From CAVRZY01 sp963725415 (GTDB taxonomy: Bacteria; Acidobacteriota; Terriglobia; Bryobacterales; Bryobacteraceae), in assembly GCA_963725415.1 (NCBI GenBank), contig CAVRZY010000106.1, positions 1 through 64,000 on the forward strand: DNA of 64,000 nt, in the 5' to 3' direction. Below, piece by piece: positions 35,897-43,442 of this stretch. Under the pieces are notes generated by a model, which saw nothing but the letters and a program-made list of their open reading frames with translations, was not told the origin of the DNA and searched no databases. The position numbers and the translations under genes are program-made. The stretch's first letter is position 1. Every line of letters begins with the position of its first letter.

Positions 35897-37313
35897 ATGA
35901 CCGCCGCTGACATCGAGCAACTCATTCGCAATGGCGAGTCCGAACGCCTGGAGTTCAAGAAGAGCACAGGCCAGCTCCATCGAGCCGCCGAGACGCTGTG
36001 TGCCTTCCTGAATGGGGACGGCGGACAGGTGCTCATAGGTGTCTCTCCCTCCGGCAAGATTGTCGGGCAGCTTGTATCCGACCGCACTCTTCAGGACATT
36101 GCCCAAACTGTCCAACTGTTCGAACCGCCAGCGCCGGCCACAATTCACCGCATTCCGTTGCCCAACTCCTCACACCAGGTGGTGGTCCTGGAAACTGCAT
36201 CTTCCGAACCGGCGCTGCCGTTCACCTATGACGGACGCCCCTACCAGCGCGTCGGCACGACGACCTCAGTGATGCCTCAGGAACGTTACCAGAGGCTCCT
36301 GCTGGAACGGGCGCATTCCACGCACCGTTGGGAAAATACGCTTTCCGATATGGACGTCGCAGATCTGGATGAGGAGGAAGTTCTGCGGACCGTTCGTGTC
36401 GGCATCGCCGCTGGTAGACTACCTGAGTCAACATCATCACTGGCCACTGACATTCTGGACCGTCTTGGGTTGCGGGTCGGCTGCCAACTGGTGAACGCAG
36501 CGGTTGTACTCTTTGGGAAGAGGTTCTTGCCCGACTATCCACAGTGTGAACTACGAATGGCACGTTTTCGCGGCACAACCAAGTCTGAGTTTCTCGACCA
36601 GCGCCAAGTGCACGGGCATGCGATCCAGTTGCTGGGAGAGGCCGTGCAATTTCTTGGTCGGCACCTGCCCGTGGCAGGCCGCATCAAGCCTGGTGTCTTT
36701 GAACGTATAGATGAGCCGCTTTTTCCGAGCCTGGCCCTTCGAGAGGCTCTGGTAAATGCCTTCTGCCACCGCGACTACTCGGCATGCTGGCGGAGCGGTC
36801 AGTCTCGCGGTCTATGATGATCGCCTCGAAATCTGGAGCGATGGCACCCTCCCACTGGGCCTTCGGATAGCGGATCTGAAGCGAGACCACCTCTCCCGTC
36901 CACGGAACCCACTGATTGCTGAGGTCTTTCACAGGCGCGGATTGGTGGAGCGCTGGGGCCGTGGCACGCAGAAGATCGTCGAACTGTGTGTGCAGGCCGG
37001 CCACCCGGAGCCAGAGTTCGTCGAAGAGGCTGGGGCGGTGGGAGTCCTGTTCTTCCCCAGTGGCTACGTGCCGCCACATAGGGTAGAGCACGACCTGACT
37101 TCACGACAACGAGAGATCCTGCTGGTCGTCTCCCGGAGGATGTCAATCGCCTTTCGAGAGATCCGGGCACAATTGGGGCAGGAGATCGCCGAGCGGACGC
37201 TCAGGGATGATCTGCTCCATTTGAAGCGACTTGGCCTAATCGGCTCCAAGAGCCACGGGCGCGGGGCATTCTGGTTCCTTCAGAAGAGCGCCCGCAAAAA
37301 TAGGGCGACATAA
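35897..37313 (+). CDS. Schlafen AlbA_2 / RecG-like ATP-binding protein (one frame break)
   Basis: About 470 residues. The N-terminal AlbA_2 (Schlafen-type) domain shows 'NGESERLEFKKSTG' and 'LCAFLNGDGGQVLIGVSPSG'. The central HATPase_c_4-type region has 'LALREALVNAFCHRDYS', then after a slip near 36790 'GGAVSLAVYDDRLEIWSDGT' and 'NPLIAEVFHRRGLVERWGRG'. A C-terminal winged-helix segment ('TSRQREILLVVSRRMS') follows. This architecture is common in accessory islands and has been linked to transcription control and defence, but function varies. It sits between two dead mttB fragments, which suggests it arrived by recombination. The slip may be an error. Confidence 0.8.
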
Positions 37314-37394
37314 GGTGGAATGAGGCGAAATCAATCGCCTTATTCCGCCTTATTCGAAGAGTCTCATTGGTCCCGCTGACTGTCGTTCACGTTG

Positions 37395-37770
37395 TTACCT
37401 CGCCGGCAGGGCCTCCATGCCGTGCCGCTGGGCTTCGTGCTGCATCAGGCGGGTCAACTCGGCCTTGGCTTCCTCGGGCAGCCGGGAGGGGGTGCAGGCC
37501 TCGATGAGGCGTGAGACCTCTCGGGCGGCGCGCTGTCTTAACGTCAAGCCGCCTTCCTTGAGCCAGCGGTCGCGGTTGGCGCGATCGATGACCGGGCCGG
37601 GGAAGGTGATCTCCTTGCGCAGGTGACGGCGGGTGTGGTCGGCGATCAGCAGGTGCTTCTCTCGCAGCAATTCCTCGAAAATGGGGAGGGCTGGGAAATC
37701 TTCCCGCGGCTCGATCTCAAGGCAGTGTAGCCCTGGGTGGGAAGTCCCGAGTGCGTGCCCATTTCCCCAC
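37395..37770 (-). pseudogene. C-terminal fragment of an mttB-family gene with an internal deletion (copy B)
   Basis: The minus strand reads 'EPREDFPALPIFEELLREKH' and 'DHTRRHLRKEITFPGPVIDR', closely matching the C-terminus of the complete copy at 39538-39870. Near 37715 the sequence jumps: about 180 bases present in the complete copy (39862-40050) are missing, after which a short piece ('CCCTGGGTGGG') matches again before similarity ends around 37765. The N-terminal half is absent. Not expected to yield a working enzyme. Confidence 0.8.
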
Positions 37771-37794
37771 ACGCGGCCGAAGGGCGCAGCAACG

Positions 37795-38214
37795 CTACTC
37801 GTCGTGTGCGCTCAGGTAGAGATGACGGTCGTAGTCGATGACGGCAAGGCGGAACTTGTTCAGCCAGCCAATGCGGCCGAGAACGCTCCTCCGGAACCCA
37901 GGGTCTCTAGCGAAGAACACAGTACTCAGAACCGGGTATCCGAGTACTTCTATGGTCACTTCGTGCCCGAATGTGTCGAAACCCTGCCCCATCGGCCCTT
38001 CCATCCTTTGCGGCTCCCCGTCTTCGATGGTCAGTCCCAGTTGTTCCCCGCACTCACGGTCAAACACACAGTACTGGGCCCCCGTGTCCAGCTTGGCTGT
38101 CCACTCTACCTCTTGGTTGCCGACCCGCAAGACAACCGGGATGGGGATGCCCCACAACACGTCCGCGTACTGGTGCCGCTCTCGGAACTCAAGCGAATAC
38201 CGCAAGATCACCAA
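37795..38214 (-). CDS. Retropepsin-like aspartic protease
   Basis: 139 residues. 'WTAKLDTGAQYCVFDRECGE' contains the D-T-G-A catalytic motif of single-domain retroviral-type aspartic proteases (active as dimers). The partner flap/second motif region reads 'GRIGWLNKFRLAVIDY', matching the L(L)GR.G....F.V pattern of bacterial retropepsins. No signal peptide, so it is presumably cytoplasmic. Its start overlaps the end of the DUF5678 gene by 7 bases, making it the last gene of a three-gene operon. The substrate is unknown; the two upstream gene products are obvious candidates. Confidence 0.8.
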   Translation of the reverse strand: MVILRYSLEFRERHQYADVLWGIPIPVVLRVGNQEVEWTAKLDTGAQYCVFDRECGEQLGLTIEDGEPQRMEGPMGQGFDTFGHEVTIEVLGYPVLSTVFFARDPGFRRSVLGRIGWLNKFRLAVIDYDRHLYLSAHDE

Positions 38215-38696
38215 CCCCCAAAAGGCAGCGCATCCCTAGGCTCCATATGAACGAACAAGGGTCTGCCCACACTGGCGGCTCTTGCGGCCGCAAAAACCAC
38301 CTTGGCATTGAAATCGGCGGCGATAACACGGTCCCCGTCCAGCGCCACCCACATGTCCGCATACTCAGCCTGGTGCTCGCGAATCCACCTCATTTCCCGC
38401 GACCGATCGATATATGGTACACGCCGGACCGCGCGTGAACTGACCAGTTGAGCCGCTCTCCCTCGACGTGGCAGAGGGATCTCCGCCTGATGCGTAGCAA
38501 GCTCCCCCACCATGATCGGAGCGGTGCGGGCGGAAGGCAGATCCTCCTGAGCACCATACAGTCGTGCAAAAGGGTTTTGTTCCCGCAGGGCTGCCCTCTC
38601 CGGTGCTTGGGAATGGGCCGCTAGCTTCGATCCCAGGAGGGGGTTCTGCGGCCATTGAGCGGGCGGCCTCTGTTCGACAAGCTGTAGCCCGTTCAT
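38208..38696 (-). CDS. DUF5678-containing protein with a long N-terminal extension
   Basis: 162 residues. The C-terminal 60 residues are a DUF5678-like domain: 'REMRWIREHQAEYADMWVAL', 'DGDRVIAADFNAKVVFAAAR' and 'VGRPLFVHMEP'. Such domains are small, occur widely with retropepsin-like proteases, and have no established function. The first ~95 residues are low-complexity and Pro/Arg/Gln-rich ('QRPPAQWPQNPLL'), which may be a disordered tail. The ATG overlaps the stop of the upstream gene (ATGA, 38693-38696), and the 3' end overlaps the protease gene by 7 bases: strong translational coupling. Confidence 0.75.
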   Translation of the reverse strand: MNGLQLVEQRPPAQWPQNPLLGSKLAAHSQAPERAALREQNPFARLYGAQEDLPSARTAPIMVGELATHQAEIPLPRRGRAAQLVSSRAVRRVPYIDRSREMRWIREHQAEYADMWVALDGDRVIAADFNAKVVFAAARAASVGRPLFVHMEPRDALPFGGW

Positions 38697-39430
38697 TTTG
38701 TGTCCCCCGGCTGATTCTTCAGGCCCAGTCTGGCGAGAGCCCCCAAGGTGTCGTCAACTGCCTTGTGCATCAATTCCTCAGCAGGCAACTCGTCCTGGTA
38801 GACGGCGGTGAATTCGGCGTAAACTGCCTCCTTGAGTCGGAGCGACTGCGCAACAACAAGGCGCATTTCGATCACTTCTGGACGATCCGGCCGCTGAATC
38901 TTGTATGCGAAGGCGTCCGGCACGAGTTCCGGATCCTCGGCTCTCGAAGACAGATGCTCTGCCACTATCAAAGTGGCCTTGCCCGGCTCCAAACCGAGAT
39001 GTGCAGAGTACGTGATCTGATACCGTCCAGGGGTTGCGTCTTGGCAGCATTCCCGGAGCGCGTCACGCGCAATTGTGGCCAACCTCGGGATCACCGCCAA
39101 ATGCTCGTCCAGGAGTTGAGCCACAACGATCTCAAAGCCTTCGTAAGTGACTTGGAGCCGAATCTCTCCGCGGAGGAGCGCGAAATTGAGCGCAACATCC
39201 GCCATTCGAGCCGACGGGGCTTCAAAGGTAACGCCGCGAGGCTCCACTCCGAACGGCTGCAATGCACTTGTCAACTTGGCGAACTGAGGGGTTCCTGGTG
39301 AAGGCAGCGCGTGGAGCATCTGCGCGCACCTCCACCGGCAACTCACGGAAGCCTGTTCGACTCGATAAGGAGTCACTGGAGGCGCCTTGCCCGCCAACGT
39401 TCGTCCTGGCTGATATCGATAAGGGGTCAC
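38693..39430 (-). CDS. Uncharacterised protein, first gene of the DUF5678-retropepsin operon
   Basis: 245 residues from the GTG at 39430. The start is well supported by a perfect AAGGAGG Shine-Dalgarno sequence (39436-39442 on the minus strand) five bases upstream. No recognised family. Visible segments are 'VEPRGVTFEAPSARMADVAL', 'FALLRGEIRLQVTYEGFEIV', 'YQITYSAHLGLEPGKATLIV' and a helical end 'AEELMHKAVDDTLGALARLG'; the pattern of two beta layers and helices recalls TIGR04255-like proteins but I would not assign it. No signal peptide or membrane segment. The first codons 'VTPYR' are echoed 63 bases downstream. The overlap with the next gene indicates the three proteins are made together. 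Confidence 0.65.
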   Translation of the reverse strand: MTPYRYQPGRTLAGKAPPVTPYRVEQASVSCRWRCAQMLHALPSPGTPQFAKLTSALQPFGVEPRGVTFEAPSARMADVALNFALLRGEIRLQVTYEGFEIVVAQLLDEHLAVIPRLATIARDALRECCQDATPGRYQITYSAHLGLEPGKATLIVAEHLSSRAEDPELVPDAFAYKIQRPDRPEVIEMRLVVAQSLRLKEAVYAEFTAVYQDELPAEELMHKAVDDTLGALARLGLKNQPGDTK

Positions 39431-39537
39431 CGGAACCTCCTTAGTTGCAGAAGCCTGTCACTCCCTTCCGCAGGGCCTGTGCACGGTCCTTCCTCCCTCC
39501 TCCAGTCTACATCGGCTCCAAACTGCGGCGGGTCGCC

Positions 39538-40997
39538 TCAATCTCTCCCGGGCAAACCCTCCATCCCAAAGCGGCGCGCTTCAGCCTCCATCAGGCGGGT
39601 CAGCTCCGCCTTGGCTTCCTCGGGCAGGCGCGAGGGCGTGTATTGCTCGATCAGGCGCGAAACCTCGCGCGCGGCGCGCTGGCCCAGGGTCAGTTGGCCT
39701 TCCTTGAGCCAGCGGTCGCGGTTGGCGCGATCGATGACCGGGCCCGGGAAAGTGATTTCCTTCCGCAGGTGACGGCGGGTGTGGTCAGCGATCAGCAGGT
39801 GCTTCTCCCGCAGCAATTCCTCGGAAATGGGGAGGGCCGGGAAATCTTCCCGCGGCTCGATGCCCTCCAGCAGGCGGTAGGTCATGCCGCAGATCTCGTT
39901 GTCCACGACCAGCTTCTCCAGGCTCTGGCAGCTTTCGAAGTCCAGCATGCCCGGACCGGAGATGCTGTTGATACCCGACAGCGCCGCCAGAGTGGCGCCC
40001 ATGGAGGTCTCCAGCCCGGCCTGCGCGTCCAGTTGCTTGGCGTCGCTGAGGGCGATGTAGCCCTGGGTGGGCATGCCCAGGTACTTGCCGATTTCGCTGT
40101 TGGCGCAATCCAGCATCATGGTCTCGACCGCGCCCATCGGGGTGGTCTCGAAGCGCACGTCGAAAATGGCCGGCGAGCCGCCGTACAAGATCGGGATGGC
40201 CGGGGTTGGTGAGCTGGCTGATGACCAGGCCGCTCAGGGTCTCGGCGGTCTGCTGGACCAGGCTGCCCACCAGGGTCACCGGGGCCATGAATCCGGAAAG
40301 CGGCATGGAGACGAACTCGACGGGAATGGACCAGCGAGCGCAATCCACCAGGTTCTGGCTGGTCACATCGCTCCACTTGATGGGCGCGGTGGGGCAGCAG
40401 GAGAAGACCGTCAGCGGCTTGGCCCGCAGCGCCTGCTCGCTTCCGCGCACGGCCACTTGCAGGTCCTTCATGATCTCGAAGCCCTCGATGGTGAAGGCCC
40501 CGGTGACCACCGGCTTCTCGCCGTACAGCAGGCTCAGATAGAGCCGGTAGCTGTCCGAGATCTTCTCGTGGACATCGGCGGGGATCAGGGCGGTGCTCTG
40601 CGAGGCGATGTGGCGCAGGCCGCTAGTGAGCTTCACGTACCGGATGTAGTCCGCGGTGGTGGGCTTGCGCATCTCGCCGCTGCGAGCCATCCAGGATGTT
40701 GATGGCCGCCGAGCCGGGGGTGAAGTACACGTTGTCGCCCGCGAAGTCATGCGTCTCGTTGCCGAGAACATCGTAGAGCTTGAAAGAGTGGGGGACGGTT
40801 CCGAGCGCCTGGTCGATGATCTCGTCCGTGAGGCGGGCACGGCAGTTCTCGAGGTTCACCTCGGCGCCATGCTCGGCCAGCATCGCGAGCACGGGCTGGT
40901 TATGGATCTCCACGCCCAGCTTGCACAGGAGGCCCCGCGCTTCCGCGACGATTCTTTCGATCAGTCCGTCATCCAGCAGTCTGAGAGTTGGTCTCAT
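39538..40997 (-). CDS. MttB-family (trimethylamine/glycine-betaine methyltransferase-like) protein, two frame breaks
   Basis: About 486 residues from the ATG at 40997 ('MRPTLRLLDDGLIERIVAEA'). The family signature is clear: 'GVEIHNQPVLAMLAEHGAEV', 'GNETHDFAGDNVYFTPGSAA', 'ADYIRYVKLTSGLRHI', 'NLVDCARWSIPVEFVSMPLS', 'MYGGSPAIFDVRFETTPMGA' and 'ELLREKHLLIADHTRRHLRK'. The frame slips near 40685 and near 40190. There is no in-frame TAG, so this is the non-pyrrolysine type, whose characterised members demethylate quaternary amines onto a corrinoid protein. No corrinoid partner gene is seen here. Two dead fragments of a close relative lie at 35.5 and 37.4 kb. Confidence 0.85.
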
Positions 40998-41026
40998 TTC
41001 TTCCTTCGAGGTTACACTAAGTACGA

Positions 41027-42112
41027 ATGCATCCACACCAACCAGGCTTGACACGCAGGGGATTCGTCGCTTCGCTCGCGACGGCGGGAGCGCCGGCAAA
41101 GAAGCGCATCCTGATCCTTGGTGGCACGGGGTTTCTCGGGCCGGCCACAGTCGAGGCAGCGCGGGCGCGCGGCCACCAGCTCACGCTGTTCAACCGCGGC
41201 AAGACGCGGCCCGGGCTGTTCCCTGACATCGAGAAGCTCCAGGGCGACCGCGATCCGAAGATCGGCGAGGGGCTGCGGGCGCTGGAGGGCCGCCAGTGGG
41301 ACGCCGTGATCGACAACTCGGGATATTTCCCGCGGCAGGTCGCGGCCTCGGCCAAGCTGCTCGCGCCGAACGTGAAGGACTACATTTTCATCTCGACGCT
41401 TTCGGTGTACGCGGACAACAGCCGCGAAGGCCAGGACGAGACGGCGAAGCTCGCCGCGATCGCCGATCCCACCGTCGAGAAGATCACCGAGCAGGCCTAC
41501 GGCGCGCTGAAGGCGCTTTGCGAGAAGGCCGCCGAAGAGGCGATGCCGGGGCGCGTCACCGTGGTGCGGCCCGGCTACATCGTGGGACCGGACGATCCCA
41601 GCGGGCGGTTCACCTACTGGCCGGTGCGGATGGATCGCGGCGGCGACGTGCTCGCGCCGGGCTCGCCCACCGACCCGGTGCAGTTCATCGACGTGCGCGA
41701 CCTGGGCGCGTGGCTGGTTACCCTGGTCGAGAACGGCGCCAAGGGCGTGTTCAACGCGCTGGGACCCCAGAAGCGCCTGGCCTGGGGCGATTTCCTGAAA
41801 GCCTGTCAGAAGGCCACTCCGAACAAGAGCACGCTGGCCTGGGTGCCGGGCGATTGGGTCGCCAGGCAGGGCGAAGAGATCTTCCCGATCTGGGCCCCCT
41901 ACCAGGGTGAGACGCGCGGCTTCCATACCTGGAAGAACGCGCGCGGCCTCAAGGCGGGGCTCAGATTCCGCCCGTATCAGGGCACGGTCAACGACACGCT
42001 GGCCTGGTACAAGACGCAAGGCGAAGGCGGGCGTACCAGGCTCGCCGGGCCGGCCCCGGAAAAGGAAGCGGCTCTGCTGGCAGCGTGGAGGCGGAGCCAG
42101 CAGTCACAGTAA
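41027..42112 (+). CDS. NAD-dependent epimerase/dehydratase-fold protein with a Tat-like N-terminus
   Basis: 361 residues. A short twin-arginine-like leader 'LTRRGFVASLATAGAPA' precedes the Rossmann motif 'RILILGGTGFLGPATVEAAR'. Further short-chain features are 'DAVIDNSGYFPRQVAASAKL', 'YIFISTLSVYADN', 'RVTVVRPGYIVGPDDPSGRF', and the C-terminal 'FHTWKNARGLKAGLRFRPYQ'. The Tyr of the usual YxxxK is replaced in context by 'AYGALKALCEKAAE', a YGALK motif. Similar Tat-type epimerase proteins are frequent in Acidobacteria; the true location depends on whether the leader is real. Substrate unknown. Divergent from mttB. Confidence 0.82.
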   Translation: MHPHQPGLTRRGFVASLATAGAPAKKRILILGGTGFLGPATVEAARARGHQLTLFNRGKTRPGLFPDIEKLQGDRDPKIGEGLRALEGRQWDAVIDNSGYFPRQVAASAKLLAPNVKDYIFISTLSVYADNSREGQDETAKLAAIADPTVEKITEQAYGALKALCEKAAEEAMPGRVTVVRPGYIVGPDDPSGRFTYWPVRMDRGGDVLAPGSPTDPVQFIDVRDLGAWLVTLVENGAKGVFNALGPQKRLAWGDFLKACQKATPNKSTLAWVPGDWVARQGEEIFPIWAPYQGETRGFHTWKNARGLKAGLRFRPYQGTVNDTLAWYKTQGEGGRTRLAGPAPEKEAALLAAWRRSQQSQ

Positions 42113-42240
42113 GCGTCGAAGGTCGGCGGGTTCGGCGTCACGGTGGTGGTAGCCGGTTTGCTCGATGAGCGCGCGGGCGCGAGCGAGGTCGTCGGTGGCA
42201 ATGAAGCAAGGATCTTTCTCCGGAAGCACGGTACGAGCAC
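42109..42240 (-). pseudogene. C-terminal tail remnant of a larger protein ('ARALIEQTGYHHRD' type)
   Basis: The minus strand reads 'DDLARARALIEQTGYHHRDA' and ends in a TGA at 42109-42111. This C-terminal tail is known from the end of large ATP-binding or TPR proteins. Nothing of the main protein remains upstream, so I read it as a remnant. Its last bases overlap the end of the epimerase gene. Confidence 0.45.
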
Positions 42241-42273
42241 CGTTCGACGTTGGCGCAGATAGGGGATCCAATC

Positions 42274-42384
42274 ATGTTCCAGTAGGCACGGAACCGTCCG
42301 AAGAAACCTGAAGAGGGGTGGTGGCAGGACTGCCCCTACTGCGAGATCACAACCGACGAGATTGGAGACGAGACTTGCCCACGA
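42274..42384 (+). pseudogene. Small zinc-ribbon-like reading frame with an internal stop
   Basis: From the ATG at 42274 the frame reads 'MFQ', then a TAG, then 'ARNRPKKPEEGWWQDCPYCE' and 'ITTDEIGDETCPR' before a stop. The CPYC...CP pattern suggests half of a zinc ribbon. It is too short and broken to call a gene; possibly a remnant. Confidence 0.3.
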
Positions 42385-42392
42385 TGACTCAC

Positions 42393-43313
42393 TCATTCCT
42401 TCACCTCCGACCTGCGGATCGCCTGTGACACGATAATGATGGTCTTATCCTCAGGGCGCGGCGCCTTGCCGCAGGTCGGATAGTCCTTGGCTGGGGTGCT
42501 GTGGATTGACAAGACCTTGTCGCCATGGCGAACTGTAAGCGAGTTCTCGCCCTGTTCGACGTGCTCCTCCCCTTCGGCTTGCACATAAAACGCGATTACT
42601 TTGTCCGGTGTGTCACCAGTTACATAAGCGTGCCATAGGATGTGCATTACGTTGCCAGTCACATGTTGGGAACAATGTTCCCGCGCTCCAGGATAAGCGG
42701 CGAAAGTGTCCAGCCACTTTTCCCCTTTCTGGGGCCAGGAAGGCACCGTGCCGGCCTCGGTCATCGTGGCGGACCCGATGCTCGTGGCTGGCTGCGCCTC
42801 GATAGCGTTGATGACGACCGATGCCAAATATCGAGTTCTGCGAGCGAACTCAAAGCTCAGGTCTCCCCAGGGGTGCTTGTACGTGTAGGCAAACTCGTAC
42901 GGAGCGGCGGGTTCCGGTACGCTCAGATCGGGCCGCGTCTCGAAATGCTTCGTCACTGCCTCCGGCTTGATACGGGCCGCGGTGTCAACGGAAAGAATCA
43001 CCAATCCGTCCTTCTTGGAACTGGCTGACGTTGGCATCCGCAGCTCGACCGCGTGGAGAGGCGCCTTGGGGGCATGAACGGACATAAGCGTTGTGAAGTA
43101 TTTGTTGGAATCGAGCGCCCGCAGGGTCGTCTCCGTAATCCGGCTCACTGCATCTTGCGTGAGCGGCCTTTGCCGGATGAGGGCTTCGATCACATTGAAC
43201 AGCGTGGCGGTGTTTTGCTCTCCGCGATTCACGAAGAACCGATGGAATCGACAACCTCCCGCCGCCGCTGACACCAGCGGGAGGGCGAGCACAAGCAGCA
43301 AAGCGGCCTTCAT
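42393..43313 (-). CDS. Secreted protein of unknown function, 306 residues
   Basis: The ATG at 43313 opens 'MKAALLLVLALPLVSAAAGG', a clear signal peptide; the Cys just after it ('GGCRF') is a weak lipobox. The first half has 'NTATLFNVIEALIRQRPLTQ' and 'SKKDGLVILSVDTAARIKPE'. After 'EFARRTRYLASVVINAIEAQ' a second segment holds 'YPGAREHCSQHVTGNVMHIL' and 'DTPDKVIAFYVQAEGEEHVE'. I do not recognise the family. It lies downstream of the glutamate-synthase-like operon on the same strand, about 130 bases after it. Confidence 0.65.
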   Translation of the reverse strand: MKAALLLVLALPLVSAAAGGCRFHRFFVNRGEQNTATLFNVIEALIRQRPLTQDAVSRITETTLRALDSNKYFTTLMSVHAPKAPLHAVELRMPTSASSKKDGLVILSVDTAARIKPEAVTKHFETRPDLSVPEPAAPYEFAYTYKHPWGDLSFEFARRTRYLASVVINAIEAQPATSIGSATMTEAGTVPSWPQKGEKWLDTFAAYPGAREHCSQHVTGNVMHILWHAYVTGDTPDKVIAFYVQAEGEEHVEQGENSLTVRHGDKVLSIHSTPAKDYPTCGKAPRPEDKTIIIVSQAIRRSEVKE

Positions 43314-43442
43314 GCAAGCCTCCTCTCTGCGCTATTGGGACCTTGCCCGCGCTGCTGGTCTCGCCGGCATCGCCGGCGCCCCCGCCCGCGTCCGAACAGG
43401 TCGGGGCGGGTGGAGGGAAACTTCGCCAGGGATAGCTTTGGT

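Noticed and set aside
39538..40997. Pyrrolysine-containing trimethylamine methyltransferase
   Set aside because: No in-frame TAG is found in the readable frames and no pyl genes are present.
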